The notes below the pieces were generated by a model that saw only the letters and a program-made list of their open reading frames with translations, searched no databases and was not told the origin of the DNA. 64,000 nt of DNA, from contig MVQD01000037.1 in the NCBI GenBank assembly GCA_002067095.1, positions 1 through 64,000 of the forward strand, read 5' to 3'. The position numbers and the translations under genes are program-made. Source of the DNA: Methanoregulaceae archaeon PtaB.Bin056 (GTDB lineage: Archaea; Halobacteriota; Methanomicrobia; Methanomicrobiales; Methanospirillaceae). Positions 18,655 through 27,287 of this stretch are shown here, one piece after another (positions within the stretch are counted from its first letter, which is position 1; each line of letters starts with the position of its first letter).

Positions 18655-19194
18655 ATGGAGAGGCTCTTTGTGGCCGTGGAACTCCCGGGAGAGGTGAGAG
18701 AGGCGCTTTCTTTTGTCCAGGACGCCCTCAAGGCGAGCCGTGCTCGCCTCACCCTTGTGGACCCGGGCATCATTCACATCACCCTCAAGTTCATCGGGGA
18801 CGTTCCCGAGTCCCACGCGAGGAAGATTGGAGAGGTACTTGGCCAGGTGAAGGCTGAAACGTTTTTGCTTCGCGTGCGTGGCATCGGCGGGAACAACCCG
18901 CGCCAGCCCCGGGTGATCTGGGCAGACATCGACGACGGGGGGAAGTGCAGCCTCCTGCATGCACAGATAGAGGACCTGCTCGCTCCCCTGGGGGTAGAGA
19001 GAGAAGCCCGCGCGTTTTGTCCCCATGCCACGGTGGCACGGGTAAAAGAGTTCCACCCTGACCTTTTGGAACACCTGAAGCCTTTCCGGGAAAGGGACTT
19101 CGGATGCGGGATGGTACAGGGGTTCACCCTGAAAAAGAGCACCCTGACACCCCGGGGCCCGGTCTACCAGGACGTAAAGGAAGTGTGCTTTTGA
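18655..19194 (+). CDS. thpR: RNA 2',3'-cyclic phosphodiesterase (LigT/2H family)
   Basis: The 179-residue enzyme carries the two H-x-T/S motifs of the 2H family, HITL (residues 41-44) and HATV (124-127), with the spacing of ThpR. It opens 2',3'-cyclic phosphates at RNA ends, possibly in tRNA processing. The start at 18655 (MERLFVAVEL) is chosen because this is the family N-terminus. The stop overlaps the start of cca, a pairing that fits a tRNA 3'-end job. Confidence 0.92.
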   Translation: MERLFVAVELPGEVREALSFVQDALKASRARLTLVDPGIIHITLKFIGDVPESHARKIGEVLGQVKAETFLLRVRGIGGNNPRQPRVIWADIDDGGKCSLLHAQIEDLLAPLGVEREARAFCPHATVARVKEFHPDLLEHLKPFRERDFGCGMVQGFTLKKSTLTPRGPVYQDVKEVCF

Positions 19195-20585
19195 CCCGCA
19201 CCGCACTCGAGGAAGAAGTGCTCACGGCGATTCGGCCTGATGCCGGAGAGACACGCCATATCCATGAAGTGGCGGAGAGAATCCTCTCCCGCGTCGAGAG
19301 TTCCGGGAAGGCGACCGCAATGGTGGTAGGATCGGTTGCGCGGGGCACCTGGATCCACGGCGACCGGGACCTCGACATCTTCCTCCTCTTTGACCCCTCG
19401 CTTCCAAGGGAGGAGCTCGAGTTGCAGGGACTCTCACTTGCCAGGGAGGTGGCACACGCCGAGTCCGGCAGGTTCCGTGAGAAATACGCCGAGCACCCGT
19501 ACATCAATGCGAGCATCGACGGCCTGGACGTGGACCTGGTCCCCTGCTATCAGGTGGAGTCTGCGGCATGCATCCAGAGCGCGGTCGACCGCACCCCGTT
19601 CCATACGCGGTACATCAGGGAGAGGATCCCGCCATTCGTTGACGATGTCCTGCTCCTCAAGCAGTTTGCAAAGGCGGGAGGGATCTACGGGTCCGACCAG
19701 ATGACGGAAGGGTTTGCGGGTTACCTCTGCGAGCTCCTCGTCCTCCACTACGGGGGTTTCCTCCCGCTGCTCGAGGCCGCGTCTCACTGGAGGCCTGGGG
19801 TTCTCATCGATCCGGAAGGACACCGTTCGCGCGACTTCTCAGAGCCGCTGGTAGTGGTTGACCCGGTAGACCCGGGGAGGAACGTCTCGGCATCGGTGTC
19901 TCTTTCCAGGATGTGCGAGTTCATCGAGCTCGCCCGGGGCTACCTGGAGCACCCTTCAAGGGAGTTCTTCTTCCCTCCTCCCCTCCCGGTCCTCTCCCTG
20001 GATGAGGCGGCAGACCGCCTCGCAAGGAGGGAGACGTCCCTCTATGCCATCACTCTCCAGACGCCCCCGTACATCGAGGACATCGTCGTCCCGCAGTTGC
20101 GAAAGAGCCTCGATGCACTCCAGGCACTCCTCGACCGGCACGGCTTCCTGGTGAACCGTGCCGATTGCGAAATGCACGAGGAGGAGTCGATGCTCCTCTT
20201 TGAGCTCCTGGTAGAGGAGCTCCCCGCGGTCAGGCGGCACGCAGGCCCCCCGGTCTGGAACCGGGTCAATGCCGGGAAGTTCACCGCCAAGTACCTCGAT
20301 GCAGATGAGCGGGGGTTCTTCGCGGGGCCCTTCATCGACGAAGGTATCTATGTCGTGGAGATCCGCCGGCCGTTTACCCGGGCGATCGATCTCCTGCGTT
20401 CCGATCAGGTGCTGCAGGTGGCGCTCGGAAAGCACGTCAAGCAGTCGATGGAACGCTCGCTCCAGGTCTTCCGTGGCATCGAGTGCTACCAGGAGGAGTT
20501 TGCCCCGTTCATCTCGGGGTTCCTCCAGAAAACGTCTCCGATGATGCGGATCGAGCGGGCCAGGAGAGATCATCCCGGAAATTGA
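19191..20585 (+). CDS. cca: CCA-adding tRNA nucleotidyltransferase (archaeal class I)
   Basis: The enzyme (about 464 aa) adds CCA to tRNA 3' ends. The nucleotidyltransferase core has GSVARGTWIHGDRDLDIFLLF with both catalytic Asp residues, followed by YINASIDGLDVDLVPCY. The helical, body and tail domains typical of archaeal CCA enzymes follow. The start is inferred as the TTG at 19191, in a TTGA overlap with thpR and preceded by AAAGGAAG. A GTG at 19185 is the alternative. The only tRNA in the window lacks an encoded CCA, in line with need for this enzyme. Confidence 0.93.
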   Translation: MTRTALEEEVLTAIRPDAGETRHIHEVAERILSRVESSGKATAMVVGSVARGTWIHGDRDLDIFLLFDPSLPREELELQGLSLAREVAHAESGRFREKYAEHPYINASIDGLDVDLVPCYQVESAACIQSAVDRTPFHTRYIRERIPPFVDDVLLLKQFAKAGGIYGSDQMTEGFAGYLCELLVLHYGGFLPLLEAASHWRPGVLIDPEGHRSRDFSEPLVVVDPVDPGRNVSASVSLSRMCEFIELARGYLEHPSREFFFPPPLPVLSLDEAADRLARRETSLYAITLQTPPYIEDIVVPQLRKSLDALQALLDRHGFLVNRADCEMHEEESMLLFELLVEELPAVRRHAGPPVWNRVNAGKFTAKYLDADERGFFAGPFIDEGIYVVEIRRPFTRAIDLLRSDQVLQVALGKHVKQSMERSLQVFRGIECYQEEFAPFISGFLQKTSPMMRIERARRDHPGN

Positions 20586-20720
20586 TGGAAAACAGCGGCG
20601 ATCCTTCCCTGTACAGATCCGGCCAGAGGCCACCTCTCCGCCGGCCGCATTTCATCTGAATCCGGACGAAACATGCGAATTCCGAGCCGGATATCCCCAT
20701 TTCACGGTGGATCTTTTGAT

Positions 20721-20734
20721 ACTTTTATATAATG
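20721..20734 (+). promoter_or_regulatory. TATA box of the surface-protein cluster
   Basis: ACTTTTATATAATG is an AT-rich box about 34 nt before the ATG at 20762 and gives a very short leader. It is the only clear promoter before the two overlapping pilin-like genes. Confidence 0.5.
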
Positions 20735-20761
20735 ACCCGCCACACATACTCAATAATCTCC

Positions 20762-22216
20762 ATGCCGTCCGGACGCCGCGAGGATGCACTTTCAGAGGTC
20801 ATCGGGTTCATCCTGATCCTCGCCCTGATTGCGGTGCTCGCCTCGCTCTACCTCACCTACGTGGTCCCCGCCCAGGGGAGAGAGGCAGAGATACGGCACA
20901 TGGCAGAGATCAACGACCAGTTCCTCGGCTACAAGACTTCGGTGGACTCGCTCTGGATCAATGACCAGAAGAATGTCCCCATCTCCAGGACTTTTACCCT
21001 CGGGACGCTCACCGGTCTGACGCAGGGTGCGTTCGTGGTCCCGCTGTTCCAGCCGTATCCGTCGAGCGGGACGATGGTGGTGAACGGGAGGGGGGAGACG
21101 ATAACTATCAGTGCTGATGCGCTGGTGCAGGGGTTCCCGGGAAGTGCAACGCCGAACCTGACCACTATTCGGTACGAACCGGATCATATCTATGTGCAGA
21201 TCATGACCACGAATGTGTCGAGAGAGGGTGGTTTGAATCTCTCTCCTAGTTCTGGAAATTGGCTCATATGGTTGAATATTACAAAGACATACTCCTCTCA
21301 AACAATCTTGATAGGAACTATTCCGACGTTCCCTGATCCTGGCAGTGGAAGTTTAAAAAATTATATTGATAACAGTTTAAATAATCCAGGGGGCTGGGTA
21401 TCTCAACTTCAATCAGTCTTTTCATCAACCACCAATTCGAGTTTTTTTATTTCAATGACTCTTATAAAAAATGGCAATGTTGTATTCGCTGAATTACCAA
21501 TCGTGAAAAATGTACAGAATAACGCCTGGTATACAATAGATATCCTTGATCCAGGATATGGACTAGAAAATCAGTTGTTATTTCCTTTTTCTCTCAATGT
21601 GAGTAATTCTACAAGTAACTGGATTCAATACCGGTATCCTATTCAGGTGGGATATTTACCATATTCCATCAATCAATCCCACCCCCTGGGATCACTCGAA
21701 TTCCAGTCAAGCAACAACTACTGGATCCAGCAGAACTATTATTACCAACAGGGAGGAGTTTTCCTCCAGCAGCCTGACGGCATGGTCACAAAGGTCGTTC
21801 CCCTGATAAGCATCACCAACCAGAGCGGAATTCCATATGTAAAGATCGTGGATGTTTCAATCTCAGGGTCCGGAAATGTCGGGGGAACATCTCCCGTACA
21901 GGTCGTTACAAAGCTCGACTCGGTTAATAGAAATGTCATCGATGGATCGACCCTTGCACAGGGGATTCCCAATGCCAGGAATGTGACTCTGACCGTGAAC
22001 GCCCAGGATACGGCCACTGCACAGATGTGGAACTCCACCTTTGCCGCTATCAGGAACGGTGCAGGAGCCGGGATTCAAAACTGGATATCCAGCACCCAGA
22101 CAGGCAACCAGGCAACTCTCTCGGTGAAAAATCCCATCCCTGGAAGCGATTATGACATTATCCTTGACTATACGAGAGTGAACCTGACTGTCGAACTCCA
22201 GCCGGTCGCAATATGA
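20762..22216 (+). CDS. Large pilin-like surface protein with AT-rich internal segment
   Basis: The 484-residue protein has an archaeal type IV pilin-like N-terminus: a short basic leader (MPSGRRED) followed by ALSEVIGFILILALIAVL, suited to prepilin-peptidase cleavage before the hydrophobic helix. A helix (REAEIRHMAEINDQF) and a long beta-rich Asn/Ser/Thr domain follow, as in the DUF7289 type. Residues about 157-306 are encoded by DNA far richer in A+T than both flanks, with ATA, TTA and AAT codons. The stop overlaps the next pilin gene by 4 nt. Confidence 0.8.
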   Translation: MPSGRREDALSEVIGFILILALIAVLASLYLTYVVPAQGREAEIRHMAEINDQFLGYKTSVDSLWINDQKNVPISRTFTLGTLTGLTQGAFVVPLFQPYPSSGTMVVNGRGETITISADALVQGFPGSATPNLTTIRYEPDHIYVQIMTTNVSREGGLNLSPSSGNWLIWLNITKTYSSQTILIGTIPTFPDPGSGSLKNYIDNSLNNPGGWVSQLQSVFSSTTNSSFFISMTLIKNGNVVFAELPIVKNVQNNAWYTIDILDPGYGLENQLLFPFSLNVSNSTSNWIQYRYPIQVGYLPYSINQSHPLGSLEFQSSNNYWIQQNYYYQQGGVFLQQPDGMVTKVVPLISITNQSGIPYVKIVDVSISGSGNVGGTSPVQVVTKLDSVNRNVIDGSTLAQGIPNARNVTLTVNAQDTATAQMWNSTFAAIRNGAGAGIQNWISSTQTGNQATLSVKNPIPGSDYDIILDYTRVNLTVELQPVAI

Positions 22217-22626
22217 GTGCCCCTCCTCCCCGCGATTCAGCGGTGTCAGAGATCCTCGGTGCTCTCCTTCTCATTGCCGTCATAAGTCTTGCAGTGAGCA
22301 TCGTAGGCGTGACCATCCTCTCGAATGTCGAGACCTCTCAAGTTCCTGCCGTCTCACTTCTTATCACAAACCAGAGTCAGAACATTTCTGTCATGCACAC
22401 CGGCGGAGACCCTCTTTTGGCCGGTTCATACCGGATAATTGTGAATGATGTGGACCAGACTGCATCTTTTATCCCTGATCCCGGCATCACAGTGTTCAAG
22501 GCAGGAACAGTATTACATTCGGATGGTCAATTTTTACCTCCGGGACAGGGGCCGCGGACTGTTGTGGTGATATCCCGTGGGGCTGACGGGAAAGAGGTTG
22601 TCCTCATCCAGAAATTCTTCTCCTGA
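22213..22626 (+). CDS. Archaeal type IV pilin-like protein (PF07790 type)
   Basis: The 137-residue protein has the pilin pattern: a short leader (MSAPPPRDSA), the helix VSEILGALLLIAVISLAVSIVGVTIL and a beta domain with the hallmark MHTGGDPL (about residues 60-67). The class III signal suggests export and pilus assembly or membrane anchoring. It overlaps the preceding gene (ATGA), so the two are translationally coupled. Confidence 0.85.
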   Translation: MSAPPPRDSAVSEILGALLLIAVISLAVSIVGVTILSNVETSQVPAVSLLITNQSQNISVMHTGGDPLLAGSYRIIVNDVDQTASFIPDPGITVFKAGTVLHSDGQFLPPGQGPRTVVVISRGADGKEVVLIQKFFS

Positions 22627-22676
22627 ATATATTCACAGGCCAACTGGTTAGAAAGACACTCAATTATATCAATACC

Positions 22677-24209
22677 ATGAATAGAGTAATTGGAAGAGAG
22701 GGGCGATCGAGGGTGGCTGTAAAAGAGAATGAGTCCCATGCGGTTTCTGAGTTGATTGGAGCAATACTCCTGGTCGGGCTGGTCATCACCGCCATGGCAA
22801 TAGTCGCGGTAATGGTATTATCCAATCCACCTCCCGAAGAAGTCCCGCATCTCAATGCGCTGGCGGGAAATACGAGTGATACGATATTGCTCTACCATAC
22901 CGGCGGTGACGAACTGAAGGAGGAAGAGACCATCATCCGGATCAACAATAACCCTAATGATATCCCGCACTCAGAAATCTATCTGAAATCAGAGGATGGT
23001 TCAGTTGAAAGTTCCCCATGGACAGTGACGAAAACCCCCTGGGCCGTCGGAAAGACTCTTGTCGTTCCCTCTCCTGTTCCTCCTCAGAGCATAACCGTCA
23101 CTTACCAGGGACCGACTTCGCAACATCTCATCCTCTCTACCTCGTTCATCGCTGGCAGTGGGGTTGGCGGAGTCATAACAACAGGTACAGGGACTGTGAC
23201 CGCTACCGTAACTACCACCGCCACCACAACTGTTCCAACAACTAATACAACGACACCTGCAACCACTTCACCTACACCAACCCCTACCCCTGCCTGCGGC
23301 ACAATATCCGGGTATAAATGGAATGATCTCAATAACAACGGCGCCTGGGACACAGGAGAACCGGGGTTATCGGGATGGACAATGAACGTATCCCAATGCA
23401 ATTCAGGGAACTGTAACTCCCTCACATTTCTTACTTCGACAGTTACCAATGCAAGCGGTTATTATGCATTTAACGGCCTCAACTATCAGCCAGCCACTTG
23501 GTATCGGATACAGGAAACAGTGCAACCGGGATGGGTGCCCACCTCGCCCTCTAGTGGTTACAGAGATCAAAAGTTGGAGCCGCCGGGACCCGGATCCGTC
23601 GGTGTGCCACCAAAGTGTTATGACACCGACGTGAATTTCGGAAATCGGCAGCTTCCGATTCCCACAACGCCTGTGCCAACACCCACTCCTGCCACTGGAG
23701 AAGACACGCTTTTAAACACTGAACGGCAAGGTTTTGTCCTGAATGGAGGCACAGTGTCCTTTACCGTTGAACAGGGAAGCAGCAGTTCAAACATACGCGT
23801 TGGTGGCGTGCTGTATAATTTTGCGGTCGGCGACGTAGTCTCACTTACCATCAACGGGGATAGCACGAATGTCGAGATCGATATGAATAGCAACCATATC
23901 TCGAGGTTTTCTTTCCCGGATGTTACTGTCTATCGCAACGGCGCTTTCACGGCACGTGGACAGGTGACAAATATTTGGATCAGCGAATACAGCAACATGG
24001 CCTCATCTCTTTCCATTGTCGTCCCATCCAGGTCTCCTGTATGGACACGGTTTGTGTTTGACGGCAACACCCTCATTGACGGGCAGAATGGACAGAGGAT
24101 TGAATTATTCAATCTCTATCCCAAGGCGTCGAGTGGATTCATGCGGCTTGAGGTTACGAATTCAAAAACCTATTACGATGGCGCTGCAACCGCATACCAG
24201 CTTACCTGA
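22677..24209 (+). CDS. Pilin-like surface protein with SdrD-type B domain
   Basis: The 510-residue protein begins with a pilin-type leader and helix (residues 20-50, AVSELIGAILLVGLVITAMAI) and the LYHTGGDEL domain. A Thr-rich linker (about 165-200) leads to one SdrD/Cna-B-like module (GTISGYKWNDLNNNGAWDTGEPGLSGW near 204) and a Pro-Thr linker. The C-terminal domain of about 165 residues recurs in the genes at 24233 and 25671. It is probably a long extracellular adhesin or pilus tip built on a pilin stem. Composition is slightly lower in GC than the neighbours. Confidence 0.82.
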   Translation: MNRVIGREGRSRVAVKENESHAVSELIGAILLVGLVITAMAIVAVMVLSNPPPEEVPHLNALAGNTSDTILLYHTGGDELKEEETIIRINNNPNDIPHSEIYLKSEDGSVESSPWTVTKTPWAVGKTLVVPSPVPPQSITVTYQGPTSQHLILSTSFIAGSGVGGVITTGTGTVTATVTTTATTTVPTTNTTTPATTSPTPTPTPACGTISGYKWNDLNNNGAWDTGEPGLSGWTMNVSQCNSGNCNSLTFLTSTVTNASGYYAFNGLNYQPATWYRIQETVQPGWVPTSPSSGYRDQKLEPPGPGSVGVPPKCYDTDVNFGNRQLPIPTTPVPTPTPATGEDTLLNTERQGFVLNGGTVSFTVEQGSSSSNIRVGGVLYNFAVGDVVSLTINGDSTNVEIDMNSNHISRFSFPDVTVYRNGAFTARGQVTNIWISEYSNMASSLSIVVPSRSPVWTRFVFDGNTLIDGQNGQRIELFNLYPKASSGFMRLEVTNSKTYYDGAATAYQLT

Positions 24210-24232
24210 AATCCCATTTTTTCCTCTAAATC

Positions 24233-25468
24233 ATGAACCTTGCACCATCCCGCAGAAAAATCCTCCTCGCAGCCCTCTTCATGCTCTGCATAATCCTGCT
24301 CGCAGCACTCGCCATCTCCCTCCTCACCACCCCAACCCCCCGCATCACCACCAATTTCAACCTCACCGTATCCGGTGACCAGGTGCTCATCACCCATACC
24401 GGCGGCGAATCGCTGGATTGCGGCCATCTTGCAGTTCTCCTTGATGATGTCACTTTTTATCTCCCCGGAGAAGGCACCATCGACTGCCCCTGGTCGATAG
24501 GGGAGACATTGATCATTCCATATACTCCGTCATATTCGGGCCGGGAAATCCGGATAACATACGATGCCGGGAAAGGGCCGCAGGAGCTCATGGTCGCCGA
24601 GATACCCGGCCGTGGAGAAGAACCCGGCGTTCCTGCAACACCAACGGTCCTTCCTACCACGCTGCCTGTAACTCCCACTCCCACTCCAACCCCGACCCCG
24701 ACCACCACCCAAGGCCTCCCTGTCTCCTCCTTCAACGCCACCCCGCGAGCCGGTCCGGTCCCCCTCACGGTCAGGTTCACCGACACCTCAACCGGTATAC
24801 CGGAGGAATGGCTCTGGACGTTTGGGGACGGGGCGACATCCCCTCTTCAGAACCCAGTCCACACCTATACGGAGGTGGGAAGCTACCAGGTGGGCCTGGC
24901 AGTGAAGAACGAGTTCGGCGGGCACACCAGGATCAGCCAGGGCTACATCACGGTCACCCCTGCGGAAGAGAGGAGTCTCTACCTGGAGGCGCAACGCAGT
25001 GCAATAGTCTCACCCGGAGGATTCCTGGAGTTCTCGGTCACGAAACCGGGGGCCAGGGTGAAGATCGGGGGACAGACGCTGGACATGCCTCCAGGTTCCC
25101 ATGTACGCTTGACCATCGACGAGGGAGGAAAAGGGAAGATATCTTTGCGGGATGGAACTATCGTTCTGTTCTTCTTTGACGAGGTCATCCTCTCGATCAA
25201 CGGAACGGAGAGTGCAAGAGGGACAGTGCAGGATATCGTGGTTCCTGGGTATGACTCCCTCGTTTCCAGCATCAACCTTGCGATCGACGGTGGGAAAGGG
25301 GAAGTGCGAGTCTTCGAGAGCGGGTTGCCCTCGCCCCTTTTCCCGGGTGAATCACCCCTATTTCTCTCATCGCTTCGCCCGGACCCGTCAGGCGCCCTGA
25401 CCCTTGACTGCTACCGGGAGAATACCACAGTCTTCCGGGGGGCAGTCACCTCTTACCGTGTCGAATAA
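24233..25468 (+). CDS. Membrane-anchored surface protein with PKD domain
   Basis: The 411-residue protein has an N-terminal hydrophobic segment (residues 9-32), a domain with ITHTGGESL and a Pro-Thr linker coded by a short CCNAC-type tandem repeat (about 24655-24710). One PKD domain follows (FNATPRAGPVPLTVRFTD ... WTFGDGATS) and then the C-terminal domain shared with the two neighbouring paralogs. The leader looks like a signal anchor rather than a clear pilin cleavage site. Confidence 0.8.
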   Translation: MNLAPSRRKILLAALFMLCIILLAALAISLLTTPTPRITTNFNLTVSGDQVLITHTGGESLDCGHLAVLLDDVTFYLPGEGTIDCPWSIGETLIIPYTPSYSGREIRITYDAGKGPQELMVAEIPGRGEEPGVPATPTVLPTTLPVTPTPTPTPTPTTTQGLPVSSFNATPRAGPVPLTVRFTDTSTGIPEEWLWTFGDGATSPLQNPVHTYTEVGSYQVGLAVKNEFGGHTRISQGYITVTPAEERSLYLEAQRSAIVSPGGFLEFSVTKPGARVKIGGQTLDMPPGSHVRLTIDEGGKGKISLRDGTIVLFFFDEVILSINGTESARGTVQDIVVPGYDSLVSSINLAIDGGKGEVRVFESGLPSPLFPGESPLFLSSLRPDPSGALTLDCYRENTTVFRGAVTSYRVE

Positions 25469-25670
25469 TCTCCCGTGTCTTTGCCGCAAAGCCCCGGTAT
25501 TTCCACTCATAAGACACCCCTTTTCACCCATTCACGCCGAAAAATTACGGATTTTTGGGGATAGATTGATATAGGGTCAGGAGAGATGAAATTTAAATAC
25601 CTAATCTGAAAGGCCAGTGAGCCAATCGGCCTGTTTGGAGAGGGGAAAGGCATATTTCGAGTGGAGCAGC

Positions 25671-27203
25671 ATGGATCGGGAATCGGCAATCTCAAAAAAT
25701 ATCATACTGGCGCTCGTTGCAGCGGTAGTGATCATCATGGCAGTCATGGTGGTGGTGATGATCTTCTTCCCCCCGCAACCAGACATCGTCCCACAGTTCA
25801 ATGCCAATATCGAACGGTCAGGGAACATCGTCTACCTCTACCATGACGGGGGAGACCCCCTCCAGAAAGGACGGACCATCGTGAGGATCAACGGCCAGGA
25901 CGTCCCGGAATCCTCTATCGCGTTCCTCCATGCCCAGGACTGGCCCTGGACTCCGGGGAAGACCATGCGGATCCAGTATGACGGTCCCGGGACTCCCGCC
26001 CTTGTCCAGGTGATCTACTCCGGCGGGGCGGGCGAGATGCTGGTCTTCTCGGACCAGGCACCCGCGGTCCAGGACACTCCCATTCCTGTCTCGACCGTGC
26101 CGACCGCGGTGACCACCACTCCGCCGGGTGCGACCGCAACGCCTACCGGTGCAGGAGCGGTAACCGCGCCTCTGTCGCCTGCCGCAACCCAAACCACGTC
26201 ATCCGCCCCGCAGCCACCCCAGGCTGCATTCACCGCCGACCCGCGGGCCGGCCAGCTCCCGCTTTCCGTCCAGTTCACCGATGCGAGCACCGGAACCCCC
26301 ACTTCATGGCTCTGGAACTTCGGGGACGGCGAGACCTCAGACCAGAAGAACCCGGCTCACACCTACAAGAACCCGGGGATGTACTCTGTCTCCCTGACGG
26401 TCCGAAACCAGTACGGGACCAGCCAGAAGGCCGAGACCGGATTCATCTCTGCAGGCACCCTGCCCGTTGCCCAGTTTACCGCGCTCCCCGCAGAGGGAAC
26501 TGTCCCGCTGATCGTCCATTTCACCGACCTCTCGACGGGTCTTCCCACCGCGTATGCATGGGACTTTGGGGACAAGGCGACATCGAACGAGAAGAACCCG
26601 CTCCATACCTACACGAAGGCAGGGACATATGACGTGAGCCTTACCGTCGGGAACGAGTACGGGTACAACACCCGTATCCAGACTGGGGCAGTCCAGGTGA
26701 AAGAGCCCGCGAGGGTGGACGTGTACCTGACAGGGAGCAGGATGGGAACCCTCTCCACCGGGTACCTGCAGTTCCTTGTCACCGGGGAGGGCGGCTGGAT
26801 CAAGATCGCAGGGTCCACCTACCCCTTCTCGACCGGCGACACCGTGCAGCTCTTCATCGATCAGAGCCAGAACGGAATGATCGATGTGAACGCACGCGGA
26901 ATAGCCGGTTTCCGCTTCGAACAGGTGCGCATGTTCGTCAATGGCAACCCTGCCAGGAGCGGCATTGCGACCGATATCTCTGTGCCCTCTTATGCGGGCC
27001 TCCAGACCACGCTCTCCATATCCATTCCCCCGGGAGATTCAACCACGGTACTCTTCATCAACAGCGGGAGGATCATCCCGGGCCCGGCACAGCAGCTCAC
27101 CATCTCGAACCTTGCCGAGAACAGCCAGGGACAGATGAGCCTTGCAGTAAAGCCCGGCTCGGTTGAATACCGTGGAGGCGCAGGGTCTTACACGGTATCG
27201 TGA
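25671..27203 (+). CDS. Surface protein with two PKD domains
   Basis: The 510-residue protein has an N-terminal helix (SKNIILALVAAVVIIMAVMVVV), the LYHDGGDPL domain, a Thr/Ala/Pro linker, and two PKD repeats (WLWNFGDGETS; YAWDFGDKATS). It ends with the C-terminal domain shared with 22677 and 24233. The start at 25671 is chosen because GGAG lies 5 nt before it and the leader MDRESAISKN suits a pilin-like signal. A TTTAAATA box lies near 25590. Confidence 0.82.
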   Translation: MDRESAISKNIILALVAAVVIIMAVMVVVMIFFPPQPDIVPQFNANIERSGNIVYLYHDGGDPLQKGRTIVRINGQDVPESSIAFLHAQDWPWTPGKTMRIQYDGPGTPALVQVIYSGGAGEMLVFSDQAPAVQDTPIPVSTVPTAVTTTPPGATATPTGAGAVTAPLSPAATQTTSSAPQPPQAAFTADPRAGQLPLSVQFTDASTGTPTSWLWNFGDGETSDQKNPAHTYKNPGMYSVSLTVRNQYGTSQKAETGFISAGTLPVAQFTALPAEGTVPLIVHFTDLSTGLPTAYAWDFGDKATSNEKNPLHTYTKAGTYDVSLTVGNEYGYNTRIQTGAVQVKEPARVDVYLTGSRMGTLSTGYLQFLVTGEGGWIKIAGSTYPFSTGDTVQLFIDQSQNGMIDVNARGIAGFRFEQVRMFVNGNPARSGIATDISVPSYAGLQTTLSISIPPGDSTTVLFINSGRIIPGPAQQLTISNLAENSQGQMSLAVKPGSVEYRGGAGSYTVS

Positions 27204-27287
27204 TGTGACCTCAAGTAGTCCAGGTATATCCTGGATAACGATTTTTTTCTGGTTCCAGAACGGGCGCAAGGCCAATACACTGAGGCA

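Noticed and set aside
24655-24710. Short tandem repeat as a phase-variable microsatellite
   Set aside because: It codes a Pro-Thr linker with codon-size units, so unit changes would keep the frame. It shows no sign of switching the gene on or off.
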